Positions 17,762 through 26,784 of a stretch of DNA of 64,000 nucleotides are shown here, one piece after another. The notes beneath the pieces are model-generated. The model did no database searches. It saw nothing but the letters and a program-made list of their open reading frames with translations, and was not told the DNA's origin. The stretch covers positions 112,189-176,188 of the forward strand of contig NZ_LJGU01000113.1 in NCBI RefSeq assembly GCF_001751245.1, written 5' to 3'. Made by a program: the position numbers and the translations under genes. This DNA is from Streptomyces oceani. Its GTDB lineage: Bacteria > Actinomycetota > Actinomycetes > Streptomycetales > Streptomycetaceae. Each line of letters starts with the position of its first letter. The first letter of the stretch is position 1.

Positions 17762-18517
17762 TCAGCGGAGTTTGATCGCGCCACCGTCCGCCATCAGGGT
17801 CTGACCGGTCATGTACCGCGAGTCATCGCTGGCGAGGAAGGCCACGATGGGCGCGACGTCCTCGTCCGGGTCGCCGAACCGCCCGAGCGGGACCTTGGCG
17901 GCCGACTGCGCGTACTGCTCGGGGCGCGCCTCGGCCCACTGGGCCACTCCGGCGGTGAGCGCCATGGGGCACACCACGTTGACCCGTATGTCGTGCTGGG
18001 CCCACTCGTTGGCCACGACCCGGCTGAGGCCCCGGATGGCCTCCTTCGTCGCGGCGTACGACGCCTGGTTGGGCTGGCCGTCCAAGCCCGCGCCGGAACC
18101 GAAGTTGATCACCGAGCCCGCCCCGGAGGCACGCAGTTCCGGCAGCGCCGCGAGCATGAAGTTGCGGGTGGCGTACAGGCTCGTGTCCATGGCGAGGTCC
18201 CAGTCCTCCGCCGTCTGCTCCTCGAAGGGTCGCTGCCGGGACACGCTCGCGTTGTTCACCAGGACGTCGAGCCCTCCGAAGCGCTCGGCGGCGGTCGCGA
18301 CGGCCGTGTCGGCGACGGCCCGGTCGGACACGTCCCCGCGCAGGAACACCATGGCGTCGCCGAGCTGGCGGGCGAGCGCCTCCCCGGCCTCCTCCTGTAG
18401 GTCCACGACGACGACCCGGGCGCCACGGTCGACGAACAGCTTCGTGACGGCACCGCCGATGCCCGAGGCCCCTCCGGTGACGAGGGCGGTCCTGCCTGCC
18501 AAGCTGGGAGTACTCAT
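17762..18517 (-). CDS. Short-chain dehydrogenase/reductase (SDR), probable steroid-island member
   Basis: 251 residues, classical SDR. ATG 18517 follows GAGGAAACG. The cofactor loop GGASGIGG (~residue 16), NNAS (~88), catalytic Ser in NFGSGAG (~138) and SYAATK (Tyr and Lys, ~153-157) are all present. Asp in the VVVVDLQ strand end favours NAD(H). Its promoter region carries a KstR-like motif at 18562-18578, 44 bp before the start codon, which ties it to the steroid genes. Likely an oxidoreductase of a hydroxyl group on a steroid or on a CoA intermediate; the position is unknown. Confidence 0.88.
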   Translation of the reverse strand: MSTPSLAGRTALVTGGASGIGGAVTKLFVDRGARVVVVDLQEEAGEALARQLGDAMVFLRGDVSDRAVADTAVATAAERFGGLDVLVNNASVSRQRPFEEQTAEDWDLAMDTSLYATRNFMLAALPELRASGAGSVINFGSGAGLDGQPNQASYAATKEAIRGLSRVVANEWAQHDIRVNVVCPMALTAGVAQWAEARPEQYAQSAAKVPLGRFGDPDEDVAPIVAFLASDDSRYMTGQTLMADGGAIKLR

Positions 18518-18561
18518 GCGTCGTTTCCTCGCGTCTCGCCCGGGTGCAGTGCTTCCAGGGC

Positions 18562-18578
18562 AACTGTAATGAATTCTA
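18562..18578. promoter_or_regulatory. KstR-like operator (motif B, site 1)
   Basis: AACTGTAATGAATTCTA; reverse complement TAGAATTCATTACAGTT. One half-site (AGAAT) is perfect, the other degenerate. Centre is about 53 bp before the SDR start codon, so it probably overlaps the promoter. Confidence 0.55.
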
Positions 18579-18701
18579 TTTTCCTCCCCGTCCAGCCGGC
18601 GCGTGACACCGGCCACGCGCTCTCGCAGGATAGGTACGGCCACACCGAGCGGCGAGCGGAAGCCCGCCGCGCGTCACTACCGGAGCCGTCGGGGAGCGTG
18701 C

Positions 18702-19037
18702 TCAGCCGTCCGCCGGCAGCTCTTCCCGCACGGGGATCTCCCCCGCGGCCGCCGCCTCCCGGATCGTCGCCGCGAGCGCCCGGCATCCTCGGAACCCCGG
18801 CCCGCCGGGATCCGGACCGCTGATACCCGAACCGCTGGAACCCGGTCCGCCAACGCCCGACCGCGAGCCGGACGGCAGCAGCCGGCGCTCGGCGCAGGCG
18901 CTCAGCGCCTCGGAGTCCCACTGGACGCTGGTCTGCTCCCAACTGCTCTTGCGCGCCGCCACCCGGGCGCCGCACGCCCGGCATACGACGGGCCGCATCG
19001 GGGAGTCGAGCAACCGGTTGTCGGTCCGTGGAGCCAT
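18702..19037 (-). CDS. Small cysteine-containing protein translationally coupled to kshA
   Basis: 111 residues of unknown family. The ATG at 19037 shares its A with the kshA stop (TGATG), so translation is coupled. An N-terminal segment VVCRACGARV (C-x2-C, ~residue 19) and conserved-looking SSWEQTSVQWDSEALSAC precede a Gly/Ser/Pro-rich low-complexity stretch (~55-80). A C-terminal helix, FRGCRALAATIREAAAAGEIPV, follows. Four cysteines (C-x2-C plus two) could bind zinc or an iron-sulfur cluster. The tight link to the Rieske oxygenase suggests a helper for KshA (assembly, electron transfer or regulation); this is inference. The low-complexity part looks like an insertion. Confidence 0.7.
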   Translation of the reverse strand: MAPRTDNRLLDSPMRPVVCRACGARVAARKSSWEQTSVQWDSEALSACAERRLLPSGSRSGVGGPGSSGSGISGPDPGGPGFRGCRALAATIREAAAAGEIPVREELPADG

Positions 19038-20191
19038 CAGACCGGCTGGCTCTCTGTCGAGACGTCGGCCTGTCTCGCGAGGTTCTCCGCGACCTCGGCC
19101 TGCCACGCCTCGTTGGGCCGCGTCGTGTCGATCTCGAACTCGAAGCGGTCGGTCATCTCCGGGCTCACCTCGGCGACGTCCACGTAGAACTGCTCGTACC
19201 AGCGGCGCAGCTGGTAGACCGGGCCGTCCTCCTCGCACAGAAGCGGGTTGTCGATCCGCGCCTTGTGCTGCCAGATCTCGACGTCCTGCTCAAAGCCGAT
19301 CTTGATGAACTCGGCCATCTTCCCGGCCAGTTCCTCCGCCGAGCCGCCGAGGTGCTCGGCCTTCCGCACCACGACGCCGTACTGCAACATGAACGAGTCC
19401 GAGCTCACCGGATAGTGGCAGTTGATCAGCACCGACTCCACGTCGCCGTCGCTGTAGTGATAGGTCAGCTCGTCGGTCATGAACGACGGACCGTGGTAGG
19501 TGGCCACCGAGGTCTGGCCCTGCACCTTGGGAGCGCCGCTCCCCTCGGCCTGTGGCCGGCGCACGTCCTCCCGCGCGACGCCCTCCATGACCTGGGTCGC
19601 GGTGTGACCCTCGAAGATGTTCTTGAAGTACGTGGGGAAGGAGTAGTGCACGTAGAAGAAGTGCGCCATGTCCACCACGTTGTCGATGATCTCGCGGCAG
19701 TTCGAGCCCTCGATCAGGACCGAGTACCAGGTCCAGTCCGTCCACTCGTCGCTCGTCGCGCCCTCGATGCGCGGCACCGTCACGTCCTCGGGCGGCGCCT
19801 TGCCCTCCGGGTCGTGCCACACGAACAGCAGGCCGTCCTGTTGCAGCGTCGGGAACGCCGCCGTACGGGCCCGCATCGGCGCCCGGCGGGCGTAGGGCAC
19901 GCCGGTGCAGCGTCCGTCGCCGCCCCACCGCCAGGAATGGAAGGGGCAGGCGACGTCGTCACCGATCACCGTGCCGCGGGACAGGTCTCCGCCCATGTGC
20001 CGGCAGTAGGCGTCGAGCACGTTCAGCGTGCCGTCCGAGGAGGCCCACACGACCAGCTTCTGCCCGAAGGCGTGGATCGTGTGCGGCTTCCCGTCCGCGA
20101 AGTCCCGGGCCAGTCCCAGACAGTGCCAGCCACGGGCGAAGCGTGTCGGCACAGCGTCCGCCTCGATGCTGCGAACCTCGTCCGTGGTCAT
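19037..20191 (-). CDS. kshA: 3-ketosteroid 9-alpha-hydroxylase oxygenase KshA
   Basis: 384 residues, the usual KshA length. The Rieske [2Fe-2S] ligands are Cys63-x-His65 and Cys82-x2-His85 (YCRHMGGDL and CPFHSW). The mononuclear iron site follows the DNVVDMAHFFYVHY pattern (Asn/Asp, two His), and a later Asp lies near GFEQDVEIW. With its reductase KshB it hydroxylates C9 of 3-keto-steroids (androstadienedione or the CoA-thioester side-chain form), which opens ring B together with KstD. It heads a two-gene unit with the 111-residue protein and has a motif A site 85 bp before its start. Confidence is high because length, motifs and neighbours all agree. Confidence 0.92.
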   Translation of the reverse strand: MTTDEVRSIEADAVPTRFARGWHCLGLARDFADGKPHTIHAFGQKLVVWASSDGTLNVLDAYCRHMGGDLSRGTVIGDDVACPFHSWRWGGDGRCTGVPYARRAPMRARTAAFPTLQQDGLLFVWHDPEGKAPPEDVTVPRIEGATSDEWTDWTWYSVLIEGSNCREIIDNVVDMAHFFYVHYSFPTYFKNIFEGHTATQVMEGVAREDVRRPQAEGSGAPKVQGQTSVATYHGPSFMTDELTYHYSDGDVESVLINCHYPVSSDSFMLQYGVVVRKAEHLGGSAEELAGKMAEFIKIGFEQDVEIWQHKARIDNPLLCEEDGPVYQLRRWYEQFYVDVAEVSPEMTDRFEFEIDTTRPNEAWQAEVAENLARQADVSTESQPV

Positions 20192-20276
20192 GTGAGTCCT
20201 ACCTTTCAGCGTGGGTGCTCATCACCGGCAGCGTCCCCGTCAACGTAGGAGCGGTGCCGGGTGGTCGGTGCCGCGA

Positions 20277-20291
20277 TCCCACTGAGCGGTA
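20277..20291. promoter_or_regulatory. Motif A palindrome, site 1 (kshA)
   Basis: TCCCACTGAGCGGTA, ending 85 bp from the kshA start codon; 15-mer with a single central base between partly matched arms. Confidence 0.7.
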
Positions 20292-20368
20292 CCGGCCGAG
20301 CCGTACGCGCGACCGCACGCCGCCTCGTACACACGCCGGACCCGCACGGCCGCCGGACGACCCGTCGC

Positions 20369-21877
20369 TCAGCCGGCCATGTCCTTGGCGGCCAGCGCCC
20401 CGAAGACCATCGCGGTGCCGATCGGGATACCGGGGCCGGGGTAGCAGTCCCCCGTGAAGGACGCGCTGGTGTTGCCGGCGGCGTACAGGCCGGCGATCGG
20501 CGAGCCGTCCTCCCGCAACGCCCGTCCGCGCACGTCCGTGACGAGGCCGCCCTTCGTACCCAGGTCCGCGAGTACGAGCCGCGCGGCGAAGTAGGGAGGT
20601 TCGCGGACGGCGCGCAGCACGGGGTCGCCGAACCAGTGGCCGAACTCGTCCCGTTCGCGGCCGAAGTCCGCGTCCCGACCGGCGTCGACGAAGCCGTTGA
20701 ACCGGTCGACGGTCGCGGTCAGGGCCTCGGCCGGGACGCCGATCCGTACGGCCAGCTCCTCCAGGGTGTCGGCCCTGCTCCACGTTCCCGCGGCCAGGTG
20801 CTCGGACGGGTCACCCGGCGGCATCGCGATGCCGGGGAACCGGCCGCCGGCCGCACTGTCGAAGATCACCTGGGAGGGCGTGCGAGCCGGGTCGGCCGCC
20901 ATCTCGCGTCCGAAGCGGTCGTACGGCAGCGACTCGTTGGCATACCGGGAGCCGTGCGCGTCGACGACGAGTCCGCCGGTGAACCCGGGCACGAAGCCGG
21001 CCCGGCCATCCGGCATGGCGACGCCAGGGCACCACCATGCCTCGTGCATCAGCGCGGTCACCGCCCCGATCGCGGTGGCGGCGCGGACGGGTTCGCCGGT
21101 GTTGGTGCCGAGCGGCGCCATCGCCCGGTCGGCGTGGCCGGGGACCCGATGGGCACGACGCAGGTCGGCGTTGCGCTCGAACCCGCCCCCGGCGAGGAGC
21201 ACCCCCCTCCGCGCGCCCAGCCGGACGACCCTGCCCTCCCGGACGGCGACGACCCCGGTCACCCGGTCTTCGTTGGTCACCAGCTCCTCCACACACGTCC
21301 CTAGGCGGAGGACGCCGTGGCCGGTGCGGTGGTACGCGAGCAGCAGCCGGCCGATCAGCGCGCGCCCGGCGCTCAGTGGGCCGGGGGCATGGCCCTCGCC
21401 GGCCCGGTTGCGTTCCACCGACGGACGGATCAGGGGCGCCAGATCGCCCAGCTCGGCCGCGTCGATGTCGAGCGGCACGAAGGACCGGCCACCCGGCACC
21501 CGGCCCGGCCGGTCGTAGTAGTCGGGGAAGACCCGGAACCGGAACTCGATGGCCGGGTCCGCCTCCAACTCCCCCACGAGCACGGGCGCCTCCCGAAGGA
21601 ACGCCTCCTGCTTCCCGGTGTCGTCGGCGCCCAACAGCGCGCGGAGGTACGTACGGGCCGCCTCGGTCGAGTCCCCGACCCCGTCCCGTGCCTGCACCTG
21701 CGAGCCGGGCAGCCACAGCGCGGCGCCGGAGTAGGCCGAGGTCCCGCCCAGCAGTGCGGTCTTCTCCACCACCGCGGTCGCCAGGCCCGCACTGGCGGCC
21801 GTGTACGCGCCGGTCAGCGCGCCGCCTCCCGATCCCACGACGACGACGTCGTACTCCTCGTCCCAGTTCCCCGCCAC
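20369..21877 (-). CDS. kstD: 3-ketosteroid dehydrogenase (KstD family), first copy
   Basis: 502 residues from GTG 21877 behind GGGAGG. FAD-binding Rossmann start VVVVGSGGGALTGAYTAASAG (~residue 11), then GGTSAYSGAALWLP. The catalytic end is GNTSASFTGDCYPGPGIPIG (~470-490); the Tyr and the second Gly of YPGPG match Tyr487 and Gly491 of the Rhodococcus Delta1-dehydrogenase. The family introduces a double bond into ring A (C1-C2, or C4-C5 in the Delta4 subgroup) with FAD. The GIPIGTAMVFG ending differs from the classical ATIGP and may mark the Delta4 or another subgroup. Single gene with its own motif A site 75 bp upstream. Confidence 0.88.
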   Translation of the reverse strand: MAGNWDEEYDVVVVGSGGGALTGAYTAASAGLATAVVEKTALLGGTSAYSGAALWLPGSQVQARDGVGDSTEAARTYLRALLGADDTGKQEAFLREAPVLVGELEADPAIEFRFRVFPDYYDRPGRVPGGRSFVPLDIDAAELGDLAPLIRPSVERNRAGEGHAPGPLSAGRALIGRLLLAYHRTGHGVLRLGTCVEELVTNEDRVTGVVAVREGRVVRLGARRGVLLAGGGFERNADLRRAHRVPGHADRAMAPLGTNTGEPVRAATAIGAVTALMHEAWWCPGVAMPDGRAGFVPGFTGGLVVDAHGSRYANESLPYDRFGREMAADPARTPSQVIFDSAAGGRFPGIAMPPGDPSEHLAAGTWSRADTLEELAVRIGVPAEALTATVDRFNGFVDAGRDADFGRERDEFGHWFGDPVLRAVREPPYFAARLVLADLGTKGGLVTDVRGRALREDGSPIAGLYAAGNTSASFTGDCYPGPGIPIGTAMVFGALAAKDMAG

Positions 21878-21952
21878 GCGCCGACCTCCCTGGTCGCTGA
21901 TCTCACCGTGTCACCGAGGAAACCCATGACGTCCGCGCGCGCCGGGCGTCGA

Positions 21953-21967
21953 TCCCACTCAGCGGTA
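21953..21967. promoter_or_regulatory. Motif A palindrome, site 2 (kstD)
   Basis: TCCCACTCAGCGGTA, 75 bp before the kstD start codon, in the divergent region shared with the TetR gene (204 bp from that start). Confidence 0.7.
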
Positions 21968-22171
21968 CGCCGGATGTCCCCGCCGGTGGTCCGTACCGGA
22001 TGCTGGGGCCTCTCGCGTTCGCCAAGCCCGCGCGACCGACCGCGCTTCCGCCGGCACTGGTGCCGCGTCCTCACGCAGCGGGCGCTGTGCCGAGCGTCGC
22101 GACGGGGCTCACCTTGGCTGACGCGGCACTAGCATGGGGTTTGCCAGCGAAGGTCACGAGGGGGAGGAACC

Positions 22172-22789
22172 GTGCCGAGAATCGCCGCAGACCGCCCGGC
22201 CGCGGAGCCGCAGTCGCCGGGACAGCGAGCCCGGCACGAGCGCATTCTGGACGCGGCGGCCCGCCTCGGCGCGGAACACGGGCTCGACCACGTGCAGATG
22301 CACGACGTGGCGAAGGAGGCCGGCGTCGCCATCGCGACGCTGTACCGCTACTTCCCCTCCAAGACGCACCTGTTCACGGCGATCATGGCCGGACAGGTCG
22401 AGCGGATGGGCGAGAGCTCGCCCGAGATCGACGCCGCGGCCGACCCCGTGGAAGCGGTGGCCGAGACGCTCCTGCGCTCCACCCGGCACATGCTGCGCAC
22501 TCCGCGGCTGGCGAGCGCGATGATGCAGAGCACCTACGCCGCGCACGTCGCCACGGTCAGCGAGGCCGCCGCGACCGAGGCCAAGGTGCACGACACCGTC
22601 CTCGGGCTGCTCGGCCTGGTGGAACCGACCGACCAGGACAACCGTCTCGTACGGCTGCTGATGAAGAGCTGGCACGGCGTGCTCATCTCCGCGATCTACG
22701 CGCACTCGACGCTCTCCGAGGCGGAGACCGAGGTCCGGCTCGCGTGCGAGGTGCTGCTCGCGGCCCGCTCCAACGCTCCTGGCCGCTGA
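22172..22789 (+). CDS. TetR-family regulator, KstR-like
   Basis: 205 residues from GTG 22172 after GGGGGAGGAAC. The N-terminal helix-turn-helix (RHERILDAAARLGAEHG... VAIATLYRYFPSKTHLF, ~residues 20-68) resembles the mycobacterial cholesterol repressor KstR, including VQM between helices 1 and 2. The end (LVRLLMKSWHGVLISAIYAHSTLSEAETEVRLACEVLLA) also follows KstR. KstR represses steroid genes until a steroid-CoA binds. It sits inside the island, divergent from kstD. Motif B sites in the window have KstR-type architecture and are its most likely targets; direct evidence is lacking. Confidence 0.82.
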   Translation: MPRIAADRPAAEPQSPGQRARHERILDAAARLGAEHGLDHVQMHDVAKEAGVAIATLYRYFPSKTHLFTAIMAGQVERMGESSPEIDAAADPVEAVAETLLRSTRHMLRTPRLASAMMQSTYAAHVATVSEAAATEAKVHDTVLGLLGLVEPTDQDNRLVRLLMKSWHGVLISAIYAHSTLSEAETEVRLACEVLLAARSNAPGR

Positions 22790-22863
22790 GCCACCGGGGC
22801 CGCTGAGCCACTGAGCCGCTGGCCGCCGGGGCGCTGTTCCGCGCGAACGCCCCGCCGCTCCGC

Positions 22864-22878
22864 TCCCGTTCACCGGGA
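22864..22878. promoter_or_regulatory. Motif A palindrome, site 3 (SDR at 23059)
   Basis: TCCCGTTCACCGGGA between the TetR gene stop and the SDR gene, 180 bp before the SDR start; farther than most sites. Confidence 0.6.
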
Positions 22879-23058
22879 CACCGCGCACCTCCGCGCGCCG
22901 AGGGGCTACGTTCGCCGGAACGCGAACGGGCCGGGCCGTACGACGTCGCTGACCTGACTGACCCCGGCCCCGCCGTGTCCGAGTACCGCACGGCGCCGGT
23001 CGCTCGACAGCACCCACCGAACCGCGAGAGCCGCCGGGACGGCGGCGGGGGGCGAGAC

Positions 23059-23844
23059 ATGGACATCAGCAATCCGGTGGACTTCACCGGGCACTGCGTC
23101 GTCGTGACCGGCGGCACCAAGGGCATCGGCGCCGCCATCGCCGAGGCGTTCCTCCTCACCGGAGCGGACGTCGTGGTCTGTGGTCGCGGTGAACCGCCAG
23201 AGCTGCCGAGCGCGGACGGGCGTCGCGCGGTGTTCCTGGCCGCCGACGTACGGGAGGCCGAGGCGGCGACCACCCTGGTCGATGAGACCGTGGCACGCTT
23301 CGGACGCCTGGACGTGCTGGTCAACAACGCCGGCGGCTCCCCCAGCGCGGACGCGGCCGAGGTGTCGCCGCGCTTCGTCGACAAGATCGTCGCGCTCAAC
23401 CTGCTCGCGCCGTTCTACGCGGCGCAGGCGGCGAACCGGGTCATGCGCTCCCAACCCACGGGGGGCTCGATCATCAACATCGGGAGCGTCTCCGCGCACC
23501 AACCCCAGCCCGGCACGGCCGCGTACTCCGCCGCCAAGGCCGGTCTGCTGTCACTCACCCGGGCACTGGCCCTGGAGTGGGCGCCGGCCGTACGGGTCAA
23601 CCACATCACCACCGGCCTCATCCGCACCGAGAACGCCGCGGCCGTGTACGGCGAGGACGGCGGAGCCGCCGTGTCCGAGGTGATCCCGATGGAACGGATG
23701 GCCGTGCCCGAGGATGTGGCCCGCGGCTGTCTCTACCTCGCGAGTGGTCTGGCGTCCTACGTCAACGGCGCGGACCTAGCCGTGCACGGCGGCGGCGAGT
23801 TCCCCGCCCGGTATCTCGCGGCCCGGTCCAGCGGGGCTTCCTGA
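23059..23844 (+). CDS. SDR family oxidoreductase
   Basis: 261 residues from ATG 23059 behind a GGGGGGCGAG stretch. Classical SDR: TGGTKGIGAA (~residue 17), NNAGG (~90), Ser in INIGSVSA (~142), YSAAK (Tyr and Lys, ~157-161). The overall pattern recalls the SDRs Rv3548c/Rv3549c of the mycobacterial cholesterol regulon, but assignment within SDRs by eye is weak. The Arg after the second strand (VVVCGRGEP) suggests NADP(H). It is the only steroid-island SDR on the plus strand in this section and is followed by a hairpin terminator. Confidence 0.87.
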   Translation: MDISNPVDFTGHCVVVTGGTKGIGAAIAEAFLLTGADVVVCGRGEPPELPSADGRRAVFLAADVREAEAATTLVDETVARFGRLDVLVNNAGGSPSADAAEVSPRFVDKIVALNLLAPFYAAQAANRVMRSQPTGGSIINIGSVSAHQPQPGTAAYSAAKAGLLSLTRALALEWAPAVRVNHITTGLIRTENAAAVYGEDGGAAVSEVIPMERMAVPEDVARGCLYLASGLASYVNGADLAVHGGGEFPARYLAARSSGAS

Positions 23845-23849
23845 CCCGC

Positions 23850-23877
23850 CGGGCGTCCCGGTCCTCCGGGGCGCCCG
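23850..23877. terminator. Hairpin terminator between convergent SDR and hsaA2 genes
   Basis: A 12-bp stem (CGGGCGTCCCGG with CCGGGGCGCCCG, one G-U pair) and a TCCT loop start 5 bp after the SDR stop. Confidence 0.7.
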
Positions 23878-23924
23878 GGACCGCAGCCCGAACCGGAGCC
23901 CGGGAGCTCGGCCGAGGCCGGGCC

Positions 23925-25091
23925 TCAGACCAGGTTGTCCTCGACTGTCAGCCCGAACGCGCCCCGGCCGTACAGGGCGAGGGTCCGCTCCACGTCGTTG
24001 GCCACGTGCACGCTACCCGCGTGGGCGTCCCGCCAGGCTCGTTCGATCGGGTTGCCGCGCCGCAGCGAGTTGCCGCCCGCCGTCTTGAACAGCAGGTCGA
24101 TCGCGTGGACCGCGCGCTCCGTCCCCCGCACCTGGTCCCGCCGGGTGCGCAGCCGCAGCTCCATGGGGATGTCCCGGCGCGCGGTGGCGTGCTCGGTCAA
24201 CTCGCGGATGTTCCGGTCCAGTTGCAGCACGGCCGCGTCGATCTCCGAGCCCGCCCGGGCGATGGCGACCTGCGCGTACGGGTCCTCCGCGAACTGACCG
24301 CCGCCGAGGCTCAGCCGGACCCGCTCCGTCATGCGGGAGAGATACGACTCGTAGCAGCCCACCGCCGCGCCGATGACCGGAGAGGTGATCGCGCTGGTGA
24401 ACACCGCCGCGAACGGAAGCCGGTACAACGGCCCGGAGTTGACCCGCTGCCCCGGGCCCCTGAGCTGAGCCTGCTCGTAGTTCCTCAGGACCCGGTGGGC
24501 CGGCACGAACGCCTTGTCGACGAGGATGTCGTTGCTGGCCGTGCCCCGCAGCCCCACGACGTCCCAGACCTCCTCGATCCGGTAGTCCGACCGGGGCACG
24601 AGCACCGTCAGGAAGTCCGTCGGCCGGCCCTGTGCCCCGACGACCAGCGCCCCGAGCAGGACCCATCGGCCGTACTCACAGCCGGAGGAGAAGCTCCAGT
24701 GGCCGCTGAGCTGGTAGCCGCCGTCGACCGCGGTGAGCCGGCCCGCGGGCGCGTACGCGGAGGAGACCAGGGTGTCGCCGTCGCTCCCCCAGACCTCCTG
24801 CTGGGCACGCTTGGGGAAGAGGCCCAGTTGCCAGGGGTGCACGCCCAGCACCGCGGTGACCCAGCCCGTGGAGCAGCAGACGGCGGAGAGGGCCCGCACC
24901 ACCTCGTAGAACTCGACCGGTTCGCGCTCCTGCCCGCCGTACGGGCTGGGCTGCAGCATCCGGAAGACGCCGGCGTCGACGAGTTCCCGGACCGTCGTCT
25001 CCGGGACGCGTCCCTCCTCGTCGGCGGCCCGCGCGCGCTCGGCTATGCCGGGCAGCAGGGCGCGTACCGACTCCAGTGCGGTGTTGGCCAT
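23925..25091 (-). CDS. hsaA: HsaA-like flavin-dependent 3-HSA hydroxylase, second copy
   Basis: 388 residues from ATG 25091 (GGAGGAC site). Acyl-CoA-dehydrogenase-fold oxygenase of the HsaA type: GVFRMLQPSPYGG (~residue 45), STGWVTAVLGVHPWQLGLF (~88-105), YQLSGHWSFSSGCEYGRWVLLGA (~145) and YAPAGR. HsaA uses reduced flavin from HsaB to hydroxylate 3-HSA, the phenolic product of ring B cleavage, to the catechol. A second HsaA lies in the hsaG-F-A unit at 53-54 kb. Two copies with one hsaB suggest different substrates, for example steroids with or without extra hydroxyls. It is last in the hsd4A-SDR-fadD3-hsaA unit, 86 bp after fadD3. Confidence 0.88.
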   Translation of the reverse strand: MANTALESVRALLPGIAERARAADEEGRVPETTVRELVDAGVFRMLQPSPYGGQEREPVEFYEVVRALSAVCCSTGWVTAVLGVHPWQLGLFPKRAQQEVWGSDGDTLVSSAYAPAGRLTAVDGGYQLSGHWSFSSGCEYGRWVLLGALVVGAQGRPTDFLTVLVPRSDYRIEEVWDVVGLRGTASNDILVDKAFVPAHRVLRNYEQAQLRGPGQRVNSGPLYRLPFAAVFTSAITSPVIGAAVGCYESYLSRMTERVRLSLGGGQFAEDPYAQVAIARAGSEIDAAVLQLDRNIRELTEHATARRDIPMELRLRTRRDQVRGTERAVHAIDLLFKTAGGNSLRRGNPIERAWRDAHAGSVHVANDVERTLALYGRGAFGLTVEDNLV

Positions 25092-25177
25092 CGTGGTGTC
25101 CTCCGTGTCGCTGCGTTCGAGGGCCCGCCGCCGGGTACGAGGCGAGCCCGAGGCCCCGCGACCGGCGCCATGACCGG

Positions 25178-26779
25178 TCAACGGGATGTCCCGCGCAGGT
25201 CGTCCTTACGGATCTTGCCGGCGGCGTTGCGCGGCAACGTCTCGAGGACGGTCACCTCCCGGGGGGCCTTGAAGTTCGCGAGCAACTCACGGCAGTGGTC
25301 GACGAGTTCCGTGGGGGTCGTCACCGCCCCCGGACGCAGCGTCACGTACGCGTGCCCGATCTCCCCCATCCGGTGGTCGGGGACACCGATCACCGCGGCC
25401 TCCGCGACGGCGTCGTGCCGGGCGAGGGTCTGCTCGACCTCCGCCGGGGAGACGTTGAAGCCCCCGACGACGAACATCTCCTTCGACCGGCCGGTGAGGG
25501 TCAACCTGCCGTCCTCGTCGAGGTGCCCGATGTCGCCGGTGTCCAGCCAGCCCTCCGGATCGACGGCCTCCGCGGTGGCCTCCGGGTCGTCCAGGTAGCC
25601 GCGCATGACGTTGTGGCCCCGGACCAGGACGACGCCGTCCCGCCCGGCGGGCAGCCCCTCCCCCTGAGCGTCGACGACCCGGACGCGGACGCCCTCGATG
25701 GGGCGGCCGGCCGTACGGGCGACGGCCTCGTCGGGGTCCCGCGCGGTGCACGCGCTCACCGTCCCGCAGGACTCCGTGAGGCCGTACGCGGTCAGCACCG
25801 TCGGGAACAACTCCGCCCGGATCCGCCGGACCAGGGCGACCGGCACGGTGGCGGCTCCCGTCACGGCCAGCCGCAGGGAGGACAGGTCGTAGTCCTCCCG
25901 GCCCGGCGCGTCCAGGAGGGAGGTGTAGATCGTCGGTGGGCCCGGCAGCACGGTGACGGACTCTGTCTGCACGAGCCGCATGGTCTCGGCGACGTCGAAG
26001 ACCAGTTGCAGCACCATCGTGGCGCCGCGCAGCAGACAGGCCAGCACCCCGGCCTTGTATCCGAAGGAGTGGAACATCGGATTGATGATCAGGTAGCGGT
26101 CGCCGCGCACCAGGCCGGTGCGGTCGCACCAGGCCCGGTACGTCCGTACGTTCTGCCCGTGCGTGGTCAGCACGCCCTTGGGGCGGCCGGTCGTGCCGGA
26201 AGTGAACAGCACGTCCGACACGTCGTCCGCTCGTACGGACACGGCCCGGGCGACGGCCTCGTCGGTCGGGACCCGGTCGCCGTCACGCAGGAAGGATTCC
26301 CAGGACGTCGCCCCCGCCCGCTGGCCCTGGTCGAGGGTGACCACCTCGGCGAGGTCGGTCAGATCCGGGACCGGACGGTCCGGTGCGGTCCGGTCCGACT
26401 CGCCCTGGACACCGAGCAGCGCCAGATAGTCATTGCCGAGGAAGCCGTCCTCGACGAACAGCAGTCGGGCCCCGCTACGGCGCAGCACGTCGCGCGCCTC
26501 CTCGCCCTTGTAGCGGGTGTTGACCGGGACGAGCACCGCCCCGGCGCTCAGCACCCCGAGCGCCGCGGTGATCCAGCGGGTGCTGTTCGGGGCCCACAGC
26601 GCGATTCGGTCGCCCCGTGCGGTCCCCCGGGCGAGCAGCGACCGGGTGACCGCCAGGGCCTCGTCCCGCAGCTGCCGGTAGCTCAGACGCAGCTCGCCGT
26701 CCACCACCGCCTCCACGTCCGGGGCGGCGGTCGCGGCGAGCGTGAGGGCGCCGGGGATCGTGGTCTCCTCGGGCGGCAT
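25178..26779 (-). CDS. fadD3: HIP-CoA ligase, FadD3-like
   Basis: 533 residues, AMP-forming acyl-CoA synthetase. The ATP loop LFTSGTTGRPKG (~residue 190), YGLTES (~338), the adenylate motif GWLDTGDIGHLDEDG (~415) and the C-terminal NAAGKIRKDDLR lysine are all present. Stretches such as INPMFHSFGYKAGVLACLL, VTVLPGPPTIYTSLLD and LRLAVTGAATVPVALV match mycobacterial FadD3 (Rv3561) closely as I remember it. FadD3 activates HIP, the C/D-ring propionate released by HsaD, opening degradation of the last two rings. ATG 26779 is 5 bp after the preceding SDR stop. Confidence 0.88.
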   Translation of the reverse strand: MPPEETTIPGALTLAATAAPDVEAVVDGELRLSYRQLRDEALAVTRSLLARGTARGDRIALWAPNSTRWITAALGVLSAGAVLVPVNTRYKGEEARDVLRRSGARLLFVEDGFLGNDYLALLGVQGESDRTAPDRPVPDLTDLAEVVTLDQGQRAGATSWESFLRDGDRVPTDEAVARAVSVRADDVSDVLFTSGTTGRPKGVLTTHGQNVRTYRAWCDRTGLVRGDRYLIINPMFHSFGYKAGVLACLLRGATMVLQLVFDVAETMRLVQTESVTVLPGPPTIYTSLLDAPGREDYDLSSLRLAVTGAATVPVALVRRIRAELFPTVLTAYGLTESCGTVSACTARDPDEAVARTAGRPIEGVRVRVVDAQGEGLPAGRDGVVLVRGHNVMRGYLDDPEATAEAVDPEGWLDTGDIGHLDEDGRLTLTGRSKEMFVVGGFNVSPAEVEQTLARHDAVAEAAVIGVPDHRMGEIGHAYVTLRPGAVTTPTELVDHCRELLANFKAPREVTVLETLPRNAAGKIRKDDLRGTSR

Positions 26780-26784
26780 CCCGC

